From: Hahella ganghwensis DSM 17046
GTDB taxonomy: Bacteria > Pseudomonadota > Gammaproteobacteria > Pseudomonadales > Oleiphilaceae
Assembly (NCBI RefSeq): GCF_000376785.1
Contig: NZ_AQXX01000129.1
Span: 51,098-115,097, forward strand
Reading direction: 5' to 3'
DNA length: 64,000 nt
The translations under genes were made by a program, and so were the position numbers. Below are positions 10,799-19,083 of the stretch, in pieces. The notes beneath the pieces are model-generated. The model had not been told where the DNA came from, ran no database searches, and saw nothing but the letters and a program-made list of their open reading frames with translations. Within the stretch, counting starts at the first letter, position 1. Every line of letters begins with the position of its first letter.

Positions 10799-12634
10799 AT
10801 GATTTTCGCAGTGATTCCAGAAAAGGACCACGATACTCCACCCACATCGATCAATGTCGATCAACTGGCTTCTGCGCTTCTGCGTGTCAATCTCGAAGAA
10901 ACAGAAAATATATTTCGACTTGCGGGTACCAAGCTGATTGAAAGTGACGAGGACCGACATGCGGTTGCCACCAAGCTTGCGGATATTAGCCGGGAAAAGA
11001 AGCATCAGCTCAGAGATGTTATTAAACAGCTCAATCAGGATATGGGGGGGCTGGACCGGTCCATAATCAACTGCCTTGTGTTTATGAACCGGGCGACCGA
11101 GACCTGGCAGGCGCAAACACCGTTGGATCCTTTCGTCAGAAAGTCGCTGATGCGCAGGCGATACATACTGGCGGCACTATTGCTGGATCAGCCGGAGTTT
11201 GTATTGGAGCCTTCCCATCCTGTTAATGAAATTCTGGGGTTGGTGGAGGATCTGTTTCTCGGCTGGGAAGAGGATAAGGGGCAGCCTCCTACATTTGTTA
11301 TGAAGTCCCTCAATGTATTGACACGATTGTTGGATGCCGATCATTGTCTGATCAGAGAGGAGCAGGAACTTGCTCGTGACGCCTTATTTGGCGAGTGGGA
11401 GAAGGAACAAAAACGGAGAAAGATGATGGAAGATCGCCTGATTCAGACGGAGCTGGGTTTGGATAATGTTTGGTATGCTCAGCAATTGGCTATACAGACA
11501 ATCAATAAATTTGCCTTAGGTAAATTATTGCCACCGGAAGTCAGCCATTTTCTGTCGACAGTATGGCTGGACTCAATGAGGTTGATGGTGCTTTCCAAAG
11601 GAGAGGAAAGCAGGGAATACCAATTGATGTACAAACTGACTGACCGTATCGTGTTTACTTACAAGGGGCAGCATAACTCCGGTCAGATGCAGCGGGTTTA
11701 TGATTATGCAGGGCAACTGGTGGATGAACTGCAGAATCATCTGCACAGTCTTGATAATAATACTGAGGAAAAAGAAAAGCAGTTATCCATTCTCCAGTAT
11801 GTGATTCTCGATATCGTCAAGCAGCAAGAAGTTCCCAGGGAAGAGTTCAAGACTCTGGAGAGCGAAATAGCCGACCAGGAAAAAGTTGACGCATCCGCGG
11901 TGATTGAGGGCCTGAGAAGCTTACAGGGCAAATGGTACCGCAGATTTGATCGTATTTGTCGTCTCGTGCATATCTTACCCCGGCAGCAGGCGATTCTTTG
12001 GGGGGATTTCAGTGGAAGAAAGGTGGCGCTGGAACCGGCAATGCAGTTTCATCAGGCATTGGCTTCCGGGAAGATCGTTGAGGTTGCGCCGTCCACAAGA
12101 ATGCAGGAAATTTGTGCCAAGGTGGCACAGGATGTTGTGACCACAGACATCGAGCATCGAAAAGCCCTGCAGAAAAAGCTCGACGAAGAGCGTAGCATCC
12201 GAGCCGCAGCGAAAGCCAAAGCTGAGGAGGAAGCCAGGGCCATCATGGCGGCCAGAGAAGAGGCCAGGAGAAAGCTGGAGGCAGAGAAGGCCGAAAGGGA
12301 TGAGAGAATGCGCCAGCAGGCTCTGGAAGAGGAAGAACGTACACGCCTGGAGGCGGAAAGTGAAGCTTTGGAGGCAATCGACAGCCTGAGAATAGGGGGC
12401 TGGGCAGCATTTGAAAAAGACGGCAGGGAAATCAGAGCTAAACTTGGAGTACGTTTCAATGCCACAGGGAGGTTGGTGTTTGTGGATGAATTTGGAATGA
12501 AACTCGCCGAGCTGCAGCGCGATGAGGCAAAGAGCTTGATTCTGGAAGGCAGGTTCAGGTTGCTGGGGGCTGATGCGGAGCTCGAAGAAAGGCTCTCAAG
12601 AGCCGTTGGGCGTATCGGGATTGCTAAGAGGTGA
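10799..12634 (+). CDS. DUF1631 family protein
   Basis: Large cytoplasmic protein of 611 residues that I place in the DUF1631 family, whose molecular role is not established. The body is helical, with segments such as PLDPFVRKSLMRRR and RRFDRICRLVHILPRQQAI. Residues about 440-525 form a highly charged, Ala/Glu/Arg-rich coiled coil. The C-terminal 80 residues carry the family-typical block: IGGWAAFEKDGREIRAKLGV, then GRLVFVDEFGMKLAEL, which looks like a small beta-barrel resembling PilZ in layout. A stop codon upstream in frame makes the ATG at this position the first available; GTG four codons later is an alternative. A PilZ protein gene follows after 3 nt, so a shared role in c-di-GMP-linked motility or adhesion is likely but inferred. 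Confidence 0.85.
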   Translation: MIFAVIPEKDHDTPPTSINVDQLASALLRVNLEETENIFRLAGTKLIESDEDRHAVATKLADISREKKHQLRDVIKQLNQDMGGLDRSIINCLVFMNRATETWQAQTPLDPFVRKSLMRRRYILAALLLDQPEFVLEPSHPVNEILGLVEDLFLGWEEDKGQPPTFVMKSLNVLTRLLDADHCLIREEQELARDALFGEWEKEQKRRKMMEDRLIQTELGLDNVWYAQQLAIQTINKFALGKLLPPEVSHFLSTVWLDSMRLMVLSKGEESREYQLMYKLTDRIVFTYKGQHNSGQMQRVYDYAGQLVDELQNHLHSLDNNTEEKEKQLSILQYVILDIVKQQEVPREEFKTLESEIADQEKVDASAVIEGLRSLQGKWYRRFDRICRLVHILPRQQAILWGDFSGRKVALEPAMQFHQALASGKIVEVAPSTRMQEICAKVAQDVVTTDIEHRKALQKKLDEERSIRAAAKAKAEEEARAIMAAREEARRKLEAEKAERDERMRQQALEEEERTRLEAESEALEAIDSLRIGGWAAFEKDGREIRAKLGVRFNATGRLVFVDEFGMKLAELQRDEAKSLILEGRFRLLGADAELEERLSRAVGRIGIAKR

Positions 12635-12637
12635 TCT

Positions 12638-13045
12638 ATGCATAACAAAAATCCTCTGGATGATAACCTTAGAACAGAGCCGAGACTTCCACATAATGAA
12701 GTGATTTATGTGGAAATAAAGTCATCCGGTGCTGTAGAAAGTAGTGAACTTGGTCCGGTTATCAGGGCCTCGGAAACAGTAGACATATCGGCTAATGGCA
12801 TACAGGTTAGGCTGTCTCAACCATTGCGTGTCGGTGCTTTTATAGAGCTTGGTATTATTCGCGAGAAAACCGGGGATCGTTATGATCTTGTGGCGGAGGT
12901 TCGCTGGCAGAAAAGGCTGCCAGGTTCTGTCGGTTACCTGGTGGGACTGGCTCTGCTTGAGTCTGACGACACTTCCATCGTTGAGTGGAAATTGGCTGTG
13001 TCAGCGATGCTTGGGGATGATGACCCTGATCATGTGAGATGCTGA
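12638..13045 (+). CDS. PilZ domain protein, predicted c-di-GMP receptor
   Basis: A 135-residue single-domain protein. It shows the two PilZ signature elements: an RxxxR motif (R12-TEP-R16, in LRTEPRLPHN) and a D/NxSxxG motif (D49-ISANG-54). A beta-rich stretch ending in VRWQKRLPGSVGYLVGLAL completes the barrel. Proteins of this type bind c-di-GMP and pass the signal to partners by contact. It starts 3 nt after the DUF1631 gene, so the two are almost certainly co-translated. Window genes for a GGDEF-EAL protein and FimL also point to c-di-GMP or surface-behaviour signalling, but there is no direct link. A hairpin follows. Confidence 0.88.
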   Translation: MHNKNPLDDNLRTEPRLPHNEVIYVEIKSSGAVESSELGPVIRASETVDISANGIQVRLSQPLRVGAFIELGIIREKTGDRYDLVAEVRWQKRLPGSVGYLVGLALLESDDTSIVEWKLAVSAMLGDDDPDHVRC

Positions 13046-13090
13046 TTCTGTTTAATGGGACGGTTTTTTGCCGGATCTTTCAAGACCTTA

Positions 13091-13122
13091 AATCAGGGTC
13101 TAATCGGAGTAGATCCCTGATT
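13091..13122. terminator. Hairpin between PilZ gene and hydrolase gene
   Basis: Inverted repeat AATCAGGG / CCCTGATT, extended inside by TCTA/TAGA with one unpaired base. A GCTTTTTG run lies about 8 nt downstream on the plus strand. It separates the convergent PilZ and hydrolase genes. Confidence 0.6.
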
Positions 13123-13178
13123 GATCATCTGCTTTTTGAATATTCATCAGATCTGAAAAATGTCGGATGATTGACAGG

Positions 13179-14255
13179 TTAAAGTCCTTCCATCGGCGCG
13201 AAATCTGATGAGAAGTCCTCTCCCTGCAGTATAGACTCCAGTTCGTCAATGGAAGGGGATGATTGTGTCGGTGCCTGCTGGACGTCCGCCAGGAAGACTA
13301 TGGCGTCCTGCACTGTCTGATAGGGTATCTCTTCCATCGGCATATGCCCCACACCCGGGTAGCTGATAAATTCCAGATTTCTGACATCTGCTTTCCAGCG
13401 CTCTGCCAGTTCTATGGGAATCCAACGATCATCTTCACCCCACATCAAAAGTGTCGGAGCGTCTATGCTGGCAAAGGGGAGTGGCCGTTCGGTCGTCGAT
13501 GCTTCTGACTGCATCTCCATGGTTTTCACATAAATGGATTTGGCTCCCGCCCTTTGTGCCATGTGCACATAGCGATACAGGTTGTCCTGGCTGAGACGGG
13601 AGCGGTCGCCATAGATATCCATCACGTTTTTGGTAATGAGGAACGGTGGCTGAACCATTTTAGAAAGCGTACTGATTACAGGTGCTGTCGCCAGTTTAAA
13701 TATCCATGGACGCTCCTGGGGGTATCCGGATGGGTCGAGCAGGATAAGTTTTTCGACACGCTCTGGATACTGAACGGCGTAACGGGCGGCAATATAGCCA
13801 CCGAAGGAGTTGCCAGCCATAGAAAATCGTTCAAGTTCAATATTGTCTATAAACTTGGCGAATGTATTGAAAATATAGTCTTCATTGAAGTCATCAATGT
13901 CTTCCGGCCCGCCTGTAAGTCCGAATCCCGGCATATCGAGGGAAATGACCCGGAAATTCTTGCTGAGTTCTTCGGACCACCCATCCCAGGTCTGCAGGGA
14001 AGACATAATACCATGCATTAATACAATAACCGGACCTTCCCCGACATCACGGTAGTGAATTTCCAGGTCATTGACCTCAATAAACCGGGAATTCTGATCG
14101 GTGTATTTTTTCTTCAGATCCTTCAATGGAATGTCTGCCATACCTAGAGCATTGGCCAGCGTAGGGCTGGCCTTCATCGCCGGCTTCATCGAACTGCAGC
14201 CGGTGGTAAGTAGAATCAGGGCAATAAAGGAGCAGAGTAGTACGGACCTTGTCAT
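13179..14255 (-). CDS. Alpha/beta hydrolase lipoprotein
   Basis: A 358-residue hydrolase anchored as a lipoprotein. The signal peptide ends in the lipobox LTTGC (Cys20). The hydrolase fold shows the oxyanion-hole segment VLMHGIMSS (near residue 80), the nucleophile elbow AGNSFGGY (Ser150), an acidic residue in MWGEDDRW (about 280) and the catalytic His in GVGHMPMEE (about 310). The sequence resembles esterases and meta-cleavage-product hydrolases, so an ester or C-C hydrolase role is likely, but the substrate is not evident. The residue after the lipobox Cys is Ser, which favours outer-membrane sorting. The gene is isolated: a hairpin lies downstream and the fabI terminator lies upstream. Confidence 0.85.
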   Translation of the reverse strand: MTRSVLLCSFIALILLTTGCSSMKPAMKASPTLANALGMADIPLKDLKKKYTDQNSRFIEVNDLEIHYRDVGEGPVIVLMHGIMSSLQTWDGWSEELSKNFRVISLDMPGFGLTGGPEDIDDFNEDYIFNTFAKFIDNIELERFSMAGNSFGGYIAARYAVQYPERVEKLILLDPSGYPQERPWIFKLATAPVISTLSKMVQPPFLITKNVMDIYGDRSRLSQDNLYRYVHMAQRAGAKSIYVKTMEMQSEASTTERPLPFASIDAPTLLMWGEDDRWIPIELAERWKADVRNLEFISYPGVGHMPMEEIPYQTVQDAIVFLADVQQAPTQSSPSIDELESILQGEDFSSDFAPMEGL

Positions 14256-14412
14256 GATGTTGTCGTTATATCCGGTTGCTGTTCACAAGTGATGACGGTG
14301 CATGAACGCTAGATGTTCACAAAAGGTTACATTAATGAGAATTGTCTTTCATTACAGTGACGTGGTCCTGAAATTCTACTACGGGATGTGGTTCTGACGA
14401 TGATTTGGCCAC

Positions 14413-14437
14413 AAAAAAGGGAAGCCGAGGGCTTCCC
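14413..14437 (-). terminator. Intrinsic terminator of fabI
   Basis: On the minus strand an 8-bp GC-rich stem (GGGAAGCC / GGCTTCCC, loop CTC) is followed directly by TTTTTT. It lies 27 nt after the fabI stop codon. Confidence 0.93.
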
Positions 14438-14463
14438 TGATGATGGTTGAGAAGTGCGGCAGA

Positions 14464-15258
14464 TTATTCTGCCTCAGCTTCCCAAGCCATTGCGGTGGTG
14501 TTGAAACCACCGTCTACATACAGAATCTCACCACTGATACCGCTAGCCAGATCAGAACATAGGAACATCGCTGCATTACCGACTTCTTCAATAGTGACAT
14601 TGCGACGCAGTGGAGTCTGTTTGGCGTTTTCCGAGAGCATCATACGGAAGTTTTTGATGCCTGATGCAGCCAGTGTCCGGATAGGTCCTGCGGAAATGGC
14701 GTTGACCCTTGTACCTTCAGGGCCCAGGCTACTTGCCATGTAACGGGTGTTGGCTTCAAGGCTGGCTTTGGCCAGTCCCATCACGTTGTAGTTAGGGATT
14801 GCGCGTTCTGCCCCAAGGTAGGTCAGGGTCAGCAGTGAGCCGTTGCGTCCACGCATCATTTCCCGGGCACCTTTTGCCAGGGCGACAAAGCTGTAGGAGC
14901 TGATATCGTGTGCAATGCGGAAGCCTTCACGGGTGGTGACATCCACGTAATTACCGTCAAGTTCGTGGCCTGGCGCAAAACCTACGGAGTGCACCAGAAT
15001 ATCAATGCCATCCCAATGCTTACCAAGCTCGGTAAACAGATTGCTGATATCTTCATCGTTGGCAACATCACATGGGAAAGTGAGTTTTGAGTCATACTCG
15101 GCCGCGAAGCCTTCAACCCGGCCTTTAAGTTTGTCATTCTGGTAGGTCAGAGCGATTTCTGCGCCTTCACGATGAAAGGCATCAGCGATCCCTTTAGCGA
15201 TAGACAGTTTGCTGGCAACGCCGACAATTAGAGCTTTTTTTCCTGACAGTAATCCCAT
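14464..15258 (-). CDS. fabI: Enoyl-[acyl-carrier-protein] reductase (NADH)
   Basis: Last reductive step of each fatty-acid elongation cycle and the target of triclosan and isoniazid-type drugs. It has 264 residues, the usual size. It has the FabI nucleotide-binding variant [13 protein letters not shown], a [11 protein letters not shown] segment, and the active-site set Tyr147, Tyr157 and Lys164 (in [18 protein letters not shown]). The YxxMGxAK spacing separates FabI from ordinary SDRs. [12 protein letters not shown] follows as expected. The gene lies downstream of the peptide transporter operon on the same strand with a 79-nt gap, and ends at its own terminator. This neighbourhood is as in Pseudomonas aeruginosa from memory. 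Confidence 0.96.
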   Translation of the reverse strand: MGLLSGKKALIVGVASKLSIAKGIADAFHREGAEIALTYQNDKLKGRVEGFAAEYDSKLTFPCDVANDEDISNLFTELGKHWDGIDILVHSVGFAPGHELDGNYVDVTTREGFRIAHDISSYSFVALAKGAREMMRGRNGSLLTLTYLGAERAIPNYNVMGLAKASLEANTRYMASSLGPEGTRVNAISAGPIRTLAASGIKNFRMMLSENAKQTPLRRNVTIEEVGNAAMFLCSDLASGISGEILYVDGGFNTTAMAWEAEAE

Positions 15259-15337
15259 AATCGTTGTCCGTCTGTTTTACTGTTTAGTTGCAATGACCGT
15301 CACCAGAAAATTCAGGGTGGCTGTCATCGTTCTTCTG

Positions 15338-16963
15338 TTACGAAAAGGCTGCGTCGAGAAGTCTGCGGGTATATTCCTGTTCCGGTCTGCCGAAAATGTC
15401 TTTCGTCATTCCGTGCTCAACCACACTTCCTGATTTCATCACCATAATTCTGTGGCTGAGTGCTTTAACGACTGCCAGATCGTGACTGATAAATATGTAG
15501 GCCAGCTTGTACTTTTGCTGTAACTGGCGCAACAATTCGATCACCTGCTTCTGCACGGATCTGTCCAGAGCTGACGTAGGCTCGTCCAGAATAATCAGTT
15601 TCGGTTTCAATACAAGCGCTCTTGCGATGGCGATGCGCTGTCTTTGTCCCCCTGAGAATTCATGAGGGTACCGATCTTTGGCTTCCGGATCGATTTCGAC
15701 ATCCCGCAGAGCTTCCACAACCTTTTGGGTGCGTTCATCTTTACTTAATTCTGGCGCGTGGACCAGTAGACCTTCTTCTACAATCTGTGCAATTGACATT
15801 CTTGGGCTGAGGCTACCATATGGATCCTGAAAGACAATCTGCATGTTTTTACGCAGAGGTTTGAAAGCTTTTTGATCCAGGTTCTCCAGTGCCTGACCTT
15901 CGAATGACCATTTGCCATGCGCGGTCAAAAGTTTGACCAGTCCCAGTCCCAGGGTGGTTTTTCCGCTGCCACTTTCGCCGACTATGCCGAGTGTTTCGCC
16001 TTCCTTTAGATAGAGGTCAATATTTTTCGCAGCCTGTAGTGACTTGATAGGCCTACCCCAGAAGTTCTTTTTTAGTGTAAAGGAAATATTGATTCCTTCA
16101 GCATTCAGTAAAACAGGTGCTGTTTCTGGTACCGGATCTGGCGCACCGGTAGGTTCTGCGTTCAGAAGCATCTGGGTATATTCATGCTGCGGCGAAGAAA
16201 AGACTTGATCCATTGAGCCCTGCTCAACAATCCGTCCATTTTTCATCACCGCGACTTTGTTGGCGTAATGCCGGACCACACCGAGATCGTGAGTGATCAG
16301 GAGCACAGCCATTTGCAGTTTTGTCTGCAGCTCCTTGATCAATTCCAATATTTGTTTCTGTACCGTCACGTCCAATGCGGTGGTGGGCTCATCTGCTATC
16401 AACAGTTTGGGATCATTAGCCAGCGCCATAGCGATCATCACCCTTTGCTTCTGGCCACCGGATAGTTGGTGCGGATAACTGCCGAGCCTGGACTCAGGGT
16501 CGGGGATTCCCACCAGGTGCAATAATTCAATTATGCGGCTTCTGGCTTTAGCGCCGGTCAGCCCCTTGTGTAGTAGAAGGGTTTCTCCTATTTGCTTTTC
16601 AACGGTATGCAACGGATTAAGGCTGGTCATGGGTTCCTGAAAAATAACCCCAATATCATCGCCCCGGACTTGTCTCATTTCATTTTCGGACAGTTTGAAA
16701 AGGTCTTTTCCTTCCAAACGTATCTCACCATCAGGGTGAGAGGCAACGGGGTAGGGTAAAAGTTTCAGAATAGACATAGCTGTGACTGATTTGCCGGAAC
16801 CGCTTTCGCCCACCAGCGCCATCATTTCGCCCTTGCCAATCACAAAAGACACTTGATCTACTGCAACTGTGGTGCGTTTCTCCTGATGAAAATGGACGCT
16901 CAAATTATTGATTTCGAGTAGCTTAGAAATCTGATCAGTGTTGTTTTCTTGGGTCGAAGGCAT
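15338..16963 (-). CDS. yejF: Peptide ABC transporter, double ATP-binding protein YejF-like
   Basis: Energy subunit of a peptide importer, 541 residues, with two complete ABC cassettes fused in one chain. Cassette 1 has Walker A GESGSGKSVT (about 54-63) and signature LSGGQKQRV; cassette 2 has GESGSGKTTL (about 329-338) and signature FSGGQRQRIAIARALVLKPK, with Walker B LIILDEPTSALD. In E. coli YejABEF carries microcin C and peptides. The related Pseudomonas operon (npp) takes up peptidyl-nucleoside antibiotics and small peptides. The start overlaps the end of yejE by 29 nt, so translation is coupled. The four upstream genes on the same strand encode the membrane and binding subunits. Confidence 0.93.
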   Translation of the reverse strand: MPSTQENNTDQISKLLEINNLSVHFHQEKRTTVAVDQVSFVIGKGEMMALVGESGSGKSVTAMSILKLLPYPVASHPDGEIRLEGKDLFKLSENEMRQVRGDDIGVIFQEPMTSLNPLHTVEKQIGETLLLHKGLTGAKARSRIIELLHLVGIPDPESRLGSYPHQLSGGQKQRVMIAMALANDPKLLIADEPTTALDVTVQKQILELIKELQTKLQMAVLLITHDLGVVRHYANKVAVMKNGRIVEQGSMDQVFSSPQHEYTQMLLNAEPTGAPDPVPETAPVLLNAEGINISFTLKKNFWGRPIKSLQAAKNIDLYLKEGETLGIVGESGSGKTTLGLGLVKLLTAHGKWSFEGQALENLDQKAFKPLRKNMQIVFQDPYGSLSPRMSIAQIVEEGLLVHAPELSKDERTQKVVEALRDVEIDPEAKDRYPHEFSGGQRQRIAIARALVLKPKLIILDEPTSALDRSVQKQVIELLRQLQQKYKLAYIFISHDLAVVKALSHRIMVMKSGSVVEHGMTKDIFGRPEQEYTRRLLDAAFS

Positions 16964-17975
16964 CGCGAACCGCTTCTCCGATGAATACCAGTAATGTCAG
17001 CATGACTGCCAGGACCATGAAAGCTGAAATGCCAAGCCAGGGGGCATGCAAATTGGACTTGCCCTGAGAGATCATTTCGCCCAGGGATGCGGATCCCGGA
17101 GGCAAGCCAAAGCCGAGAAAATCGAGGGAGGTCAGTGTCGTTATACCCCCCGTAAGAATAAAGGGCATGAATGTCAGTGTCGCCACCATTGCATTCGGTA
17201 ACATGTGTTTGAACATAATGACCCGATTGTCGAGACCTAGTGCCCGTGCGGCTCTGACATATTCAAAGTTTCTGGCCCGGAGAAATTCTGCTCTGACAAC
17301 ATCCACCAGTGCCATCCAACTGAAAAGTAGCATGATTCCTATCAACCACCAGAAATTTGGCTTAACGAAGCTGGACAGTATCAGCAGAAGGTAGAGCACA
17401 GGCAGGCCTGACCATATTTCAAGAAAACGCTGCCCAATCAAATCGATTTTGCCGCCATAGAAGCCCTGTACTGCTCCAACAAAGACCCCGACCAAAGAGC
17501 TGAAAAGTGTCAGCACCAGACCGAACAGTACTGATATACGAAAACCATAGATCAGGCGTGCAACCACATCACGCCCTTGGTCATCAGTACCCAGCAGGTT
17601 CTCTTCTGAGGGAGGGGCTGGGGCGGGCTGGGAGAGGTTGTAATTGATCGTCTGATAGTCATAACGTATAGGCGGCCAGATTATCCAGCCTTTCTCATTG
17701 ATAAGCTCTTTGACAAATGGATCACGGTAATCCGCTTCGGTCTCGAAATCGCCGCCAAAAGTGGTTTCAGGGTAGGCGTTGAACACCGGCATATACAGGT
17801 TGCCGTCATAACTGACCAGAATCGGTTTGCTGTTACTGATGAATTCAGCACCGAGGCTGAGGATGAAGATCACGAGGAAAATCCATAATGAATAAAAGCC
17901 TCGCTTGTTCTTGCGGAAGTTATGCCAGCGACGCTGGTTGATTGAGTTCCAGGAGGATGGGGAGAATATTTTCAC
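16935..17975 (-). CDS. yejE: Peptide ABC transporter permease YejE-like
   Basis: Inner-membrane permease that pairs with YejB. The protein begins VKIFSPSSW, then has NQRRWHNFRKNKRGFYSLWIFLVIF, which matches the YejE N-terminus, and a periplasmic loop before the main five-helix binding-protein-dependent transport domain. The EAA-type coupling loop is near EYVRAARALGLDNRVIMFKHMLPNA. A GTG start is preferred: AGGGAG lies 7 nt before it, it sits 1 nt after the yejB stop, and it gives 346 residues, close to E. coli YejE. An in-frame ATG 66 nt upstream (18041) lies inside yejB and would add 22 residues that do not look like YejE. Confidence 0.9.
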   Translation of the reverse strand: MKIFSPSSWNSINQRRWHNFRKNKRGFYSLWIFLVIFILSLGAEFISNSKPILVSYDGNLYMPVFNAYPETTFGGDFETEADYRDPFVKELINEKGWIIWPPIRYDYQTINYNLSQPAPAPPSEENLLGTDDQGRDVVARLIYGFRISVLFGLVLTLFSSLVGVFVGAVQGFYGGKIDLIGQRFLEIWSGLPVLYLLLILSSFVKPNFWWLIGIMLLFSWMALVDVVRAEFLRARNFEYVRAARALGLDNRVIMFKHMLPNAMVATLTFMPFILTGGITTLTSLDFLGFGLPPGSASLGEMISQGKSNLHAPWLGISAFMVLAVMLTLLVFIGEAVRDAFDPRKQH

Positions 17976-17976
17976 T

Positions 17977-19062
17977 TCAATTCTCCCTGCTTTCAAAGTC
18001 AATACGTGGATCGACCCAGACGTAGGTGAGATCGCTGACAAGCTTCAGCAAGAGCCCCATCAGCGTGAAAACGTAAAGGGTACCAAACATCACCGGGTAG
18101 TCACGGTTTATGGTCGACTCGAAACCGAGAAGCCCCAGACCGTCCAATGAGAAAATTACTTCAATCAGTAGTGAACCGGTAAAAAACAGAGACATTAAGG
18201 CAACTGGCATACCGGCTATCACAATCAGCATGGCGTTGCGAAAGACATGGCCATAAAGAATCTGGTTTTCTTCCAGTCCTTTGGCCCTGGCAGTCACAAC
18301 GTATTGTTTGTTGATCTCATCCAGAAACGAATTCTTGGTAAGCATGGTCAGGGTCGCGAAGCCTCCGATAACGTTGGCTGTTATCGGTAGGGCCAGATGC
18401 CAGAAATAGTCGGTGACTTTTCCGAAGAGGGACAGTTCCTCAAAGTTGCTGGATGTCAGTCCTCTAAGCGGGAAAAGGTCCCAGTACGAACCGCCTGCAA
18501 ATAACACAATTAATAAGATGGCGAATAGAAAACCAGGTATAGCAAAGCCGATTATAATGGTGGCGCTGGTCCAGACATCGAAGCGTGATCCGTCTCTGAC
18601 TGCTTTTCGGATGCCCAGAGGAATAGAGATCAGGTAAATAATCAGGGTGGACCATAATCCCAGGGAAATGGAAACAGGCATTTTGTCGATGATTAGATCG
18701 ACCACGGTTCTGTCCCTGAAAAAACTTTCCCCGAAATCGAATGTTGCGTAGTTTTTTAGCATCAGGAAAAAACGTTCGTGAGCAGGTTTGTCGAAACCGT
18801 AGAGTTTCTTGATCTGTTCAACAAGTTCAGGGTCAAGACCCTGAGCTCCCCGATAGTTTGAATCGCTGCCCGAACTACTTTGGACTTCGCTGCCACTGCC
18901 GGCAACGCGGTTTTCCACCTCCGAACCCAGGCCTTCCAGTTTGGCCAGCGTTTGTTCTACCGGGCCGCCAGGGGCGGCCTGAACAATGATGAAATTAAGG
19001 AGCAGGATGCCTAACAGAGTAGGGAATATCAGTAAAATTCTTCTTAGTATATATTGCCACAT
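17977..19062 (-). CDS. yejB: Peptide ABC transporter permease YejB-like
   Basis: Inner-membrane permease of the peptide importer, 361 residues with about six membrane helices. The N-terminus [19 protein letters not shown] is the classic start of DppB/OppB-type permeases. A long periplasmic loop (about 35-105) contains a Ser/Gly-rich stretch [15 protein letters not shown], typical of YejB where it is even longer. The EAA loop is [27 protein letters not shown]. The stop codon is separated by a single base from the GTG start of yejE, and the gene follows the second binding-protein gene by 21 nt. The five genes form one operon. Confidence 0.93.
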   Translation of the reverse strand: MWQYILRRILLIFPTLLGILLLNFIIVQAAPGGPVEQTLAKLEGLGSEVENRVAGSGSEVQSSSGSDSNYRGAQGLDPELVEQIKKLYGFDKPAHERFFLMLKNYATFDFGESFFRDRTVVDLIIDKMPVSISLGLWSTLIIYLISIPLGIRKAVRDGSRFDVWTSATIIIGFAIPGFLFAILLIVLFAGGSYWDLFPLRGLTSSNFEELSLFGKVTDYFWHLALPITANVIGGFATLTMLTKNSFLDEINKQYVVTARAKGLEENQILYGHVFRNAMLIVIAGMPVALMSLFFTGSLLIEVIFSLDGLGLLGFESTINRDYPVMFGTLYVFTLMGLLLKLVSDLTYVWVDPRIDFESREN

Positions 19063-19083
19063 AGATATTGGCCGGCCTTGAAG

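Noticed and set aside
10667..11116. 149-codon antisense frame across the start of the DUF1631 gene
   Set aside because: Shadow of the coding strand; no ribosome site or domain.
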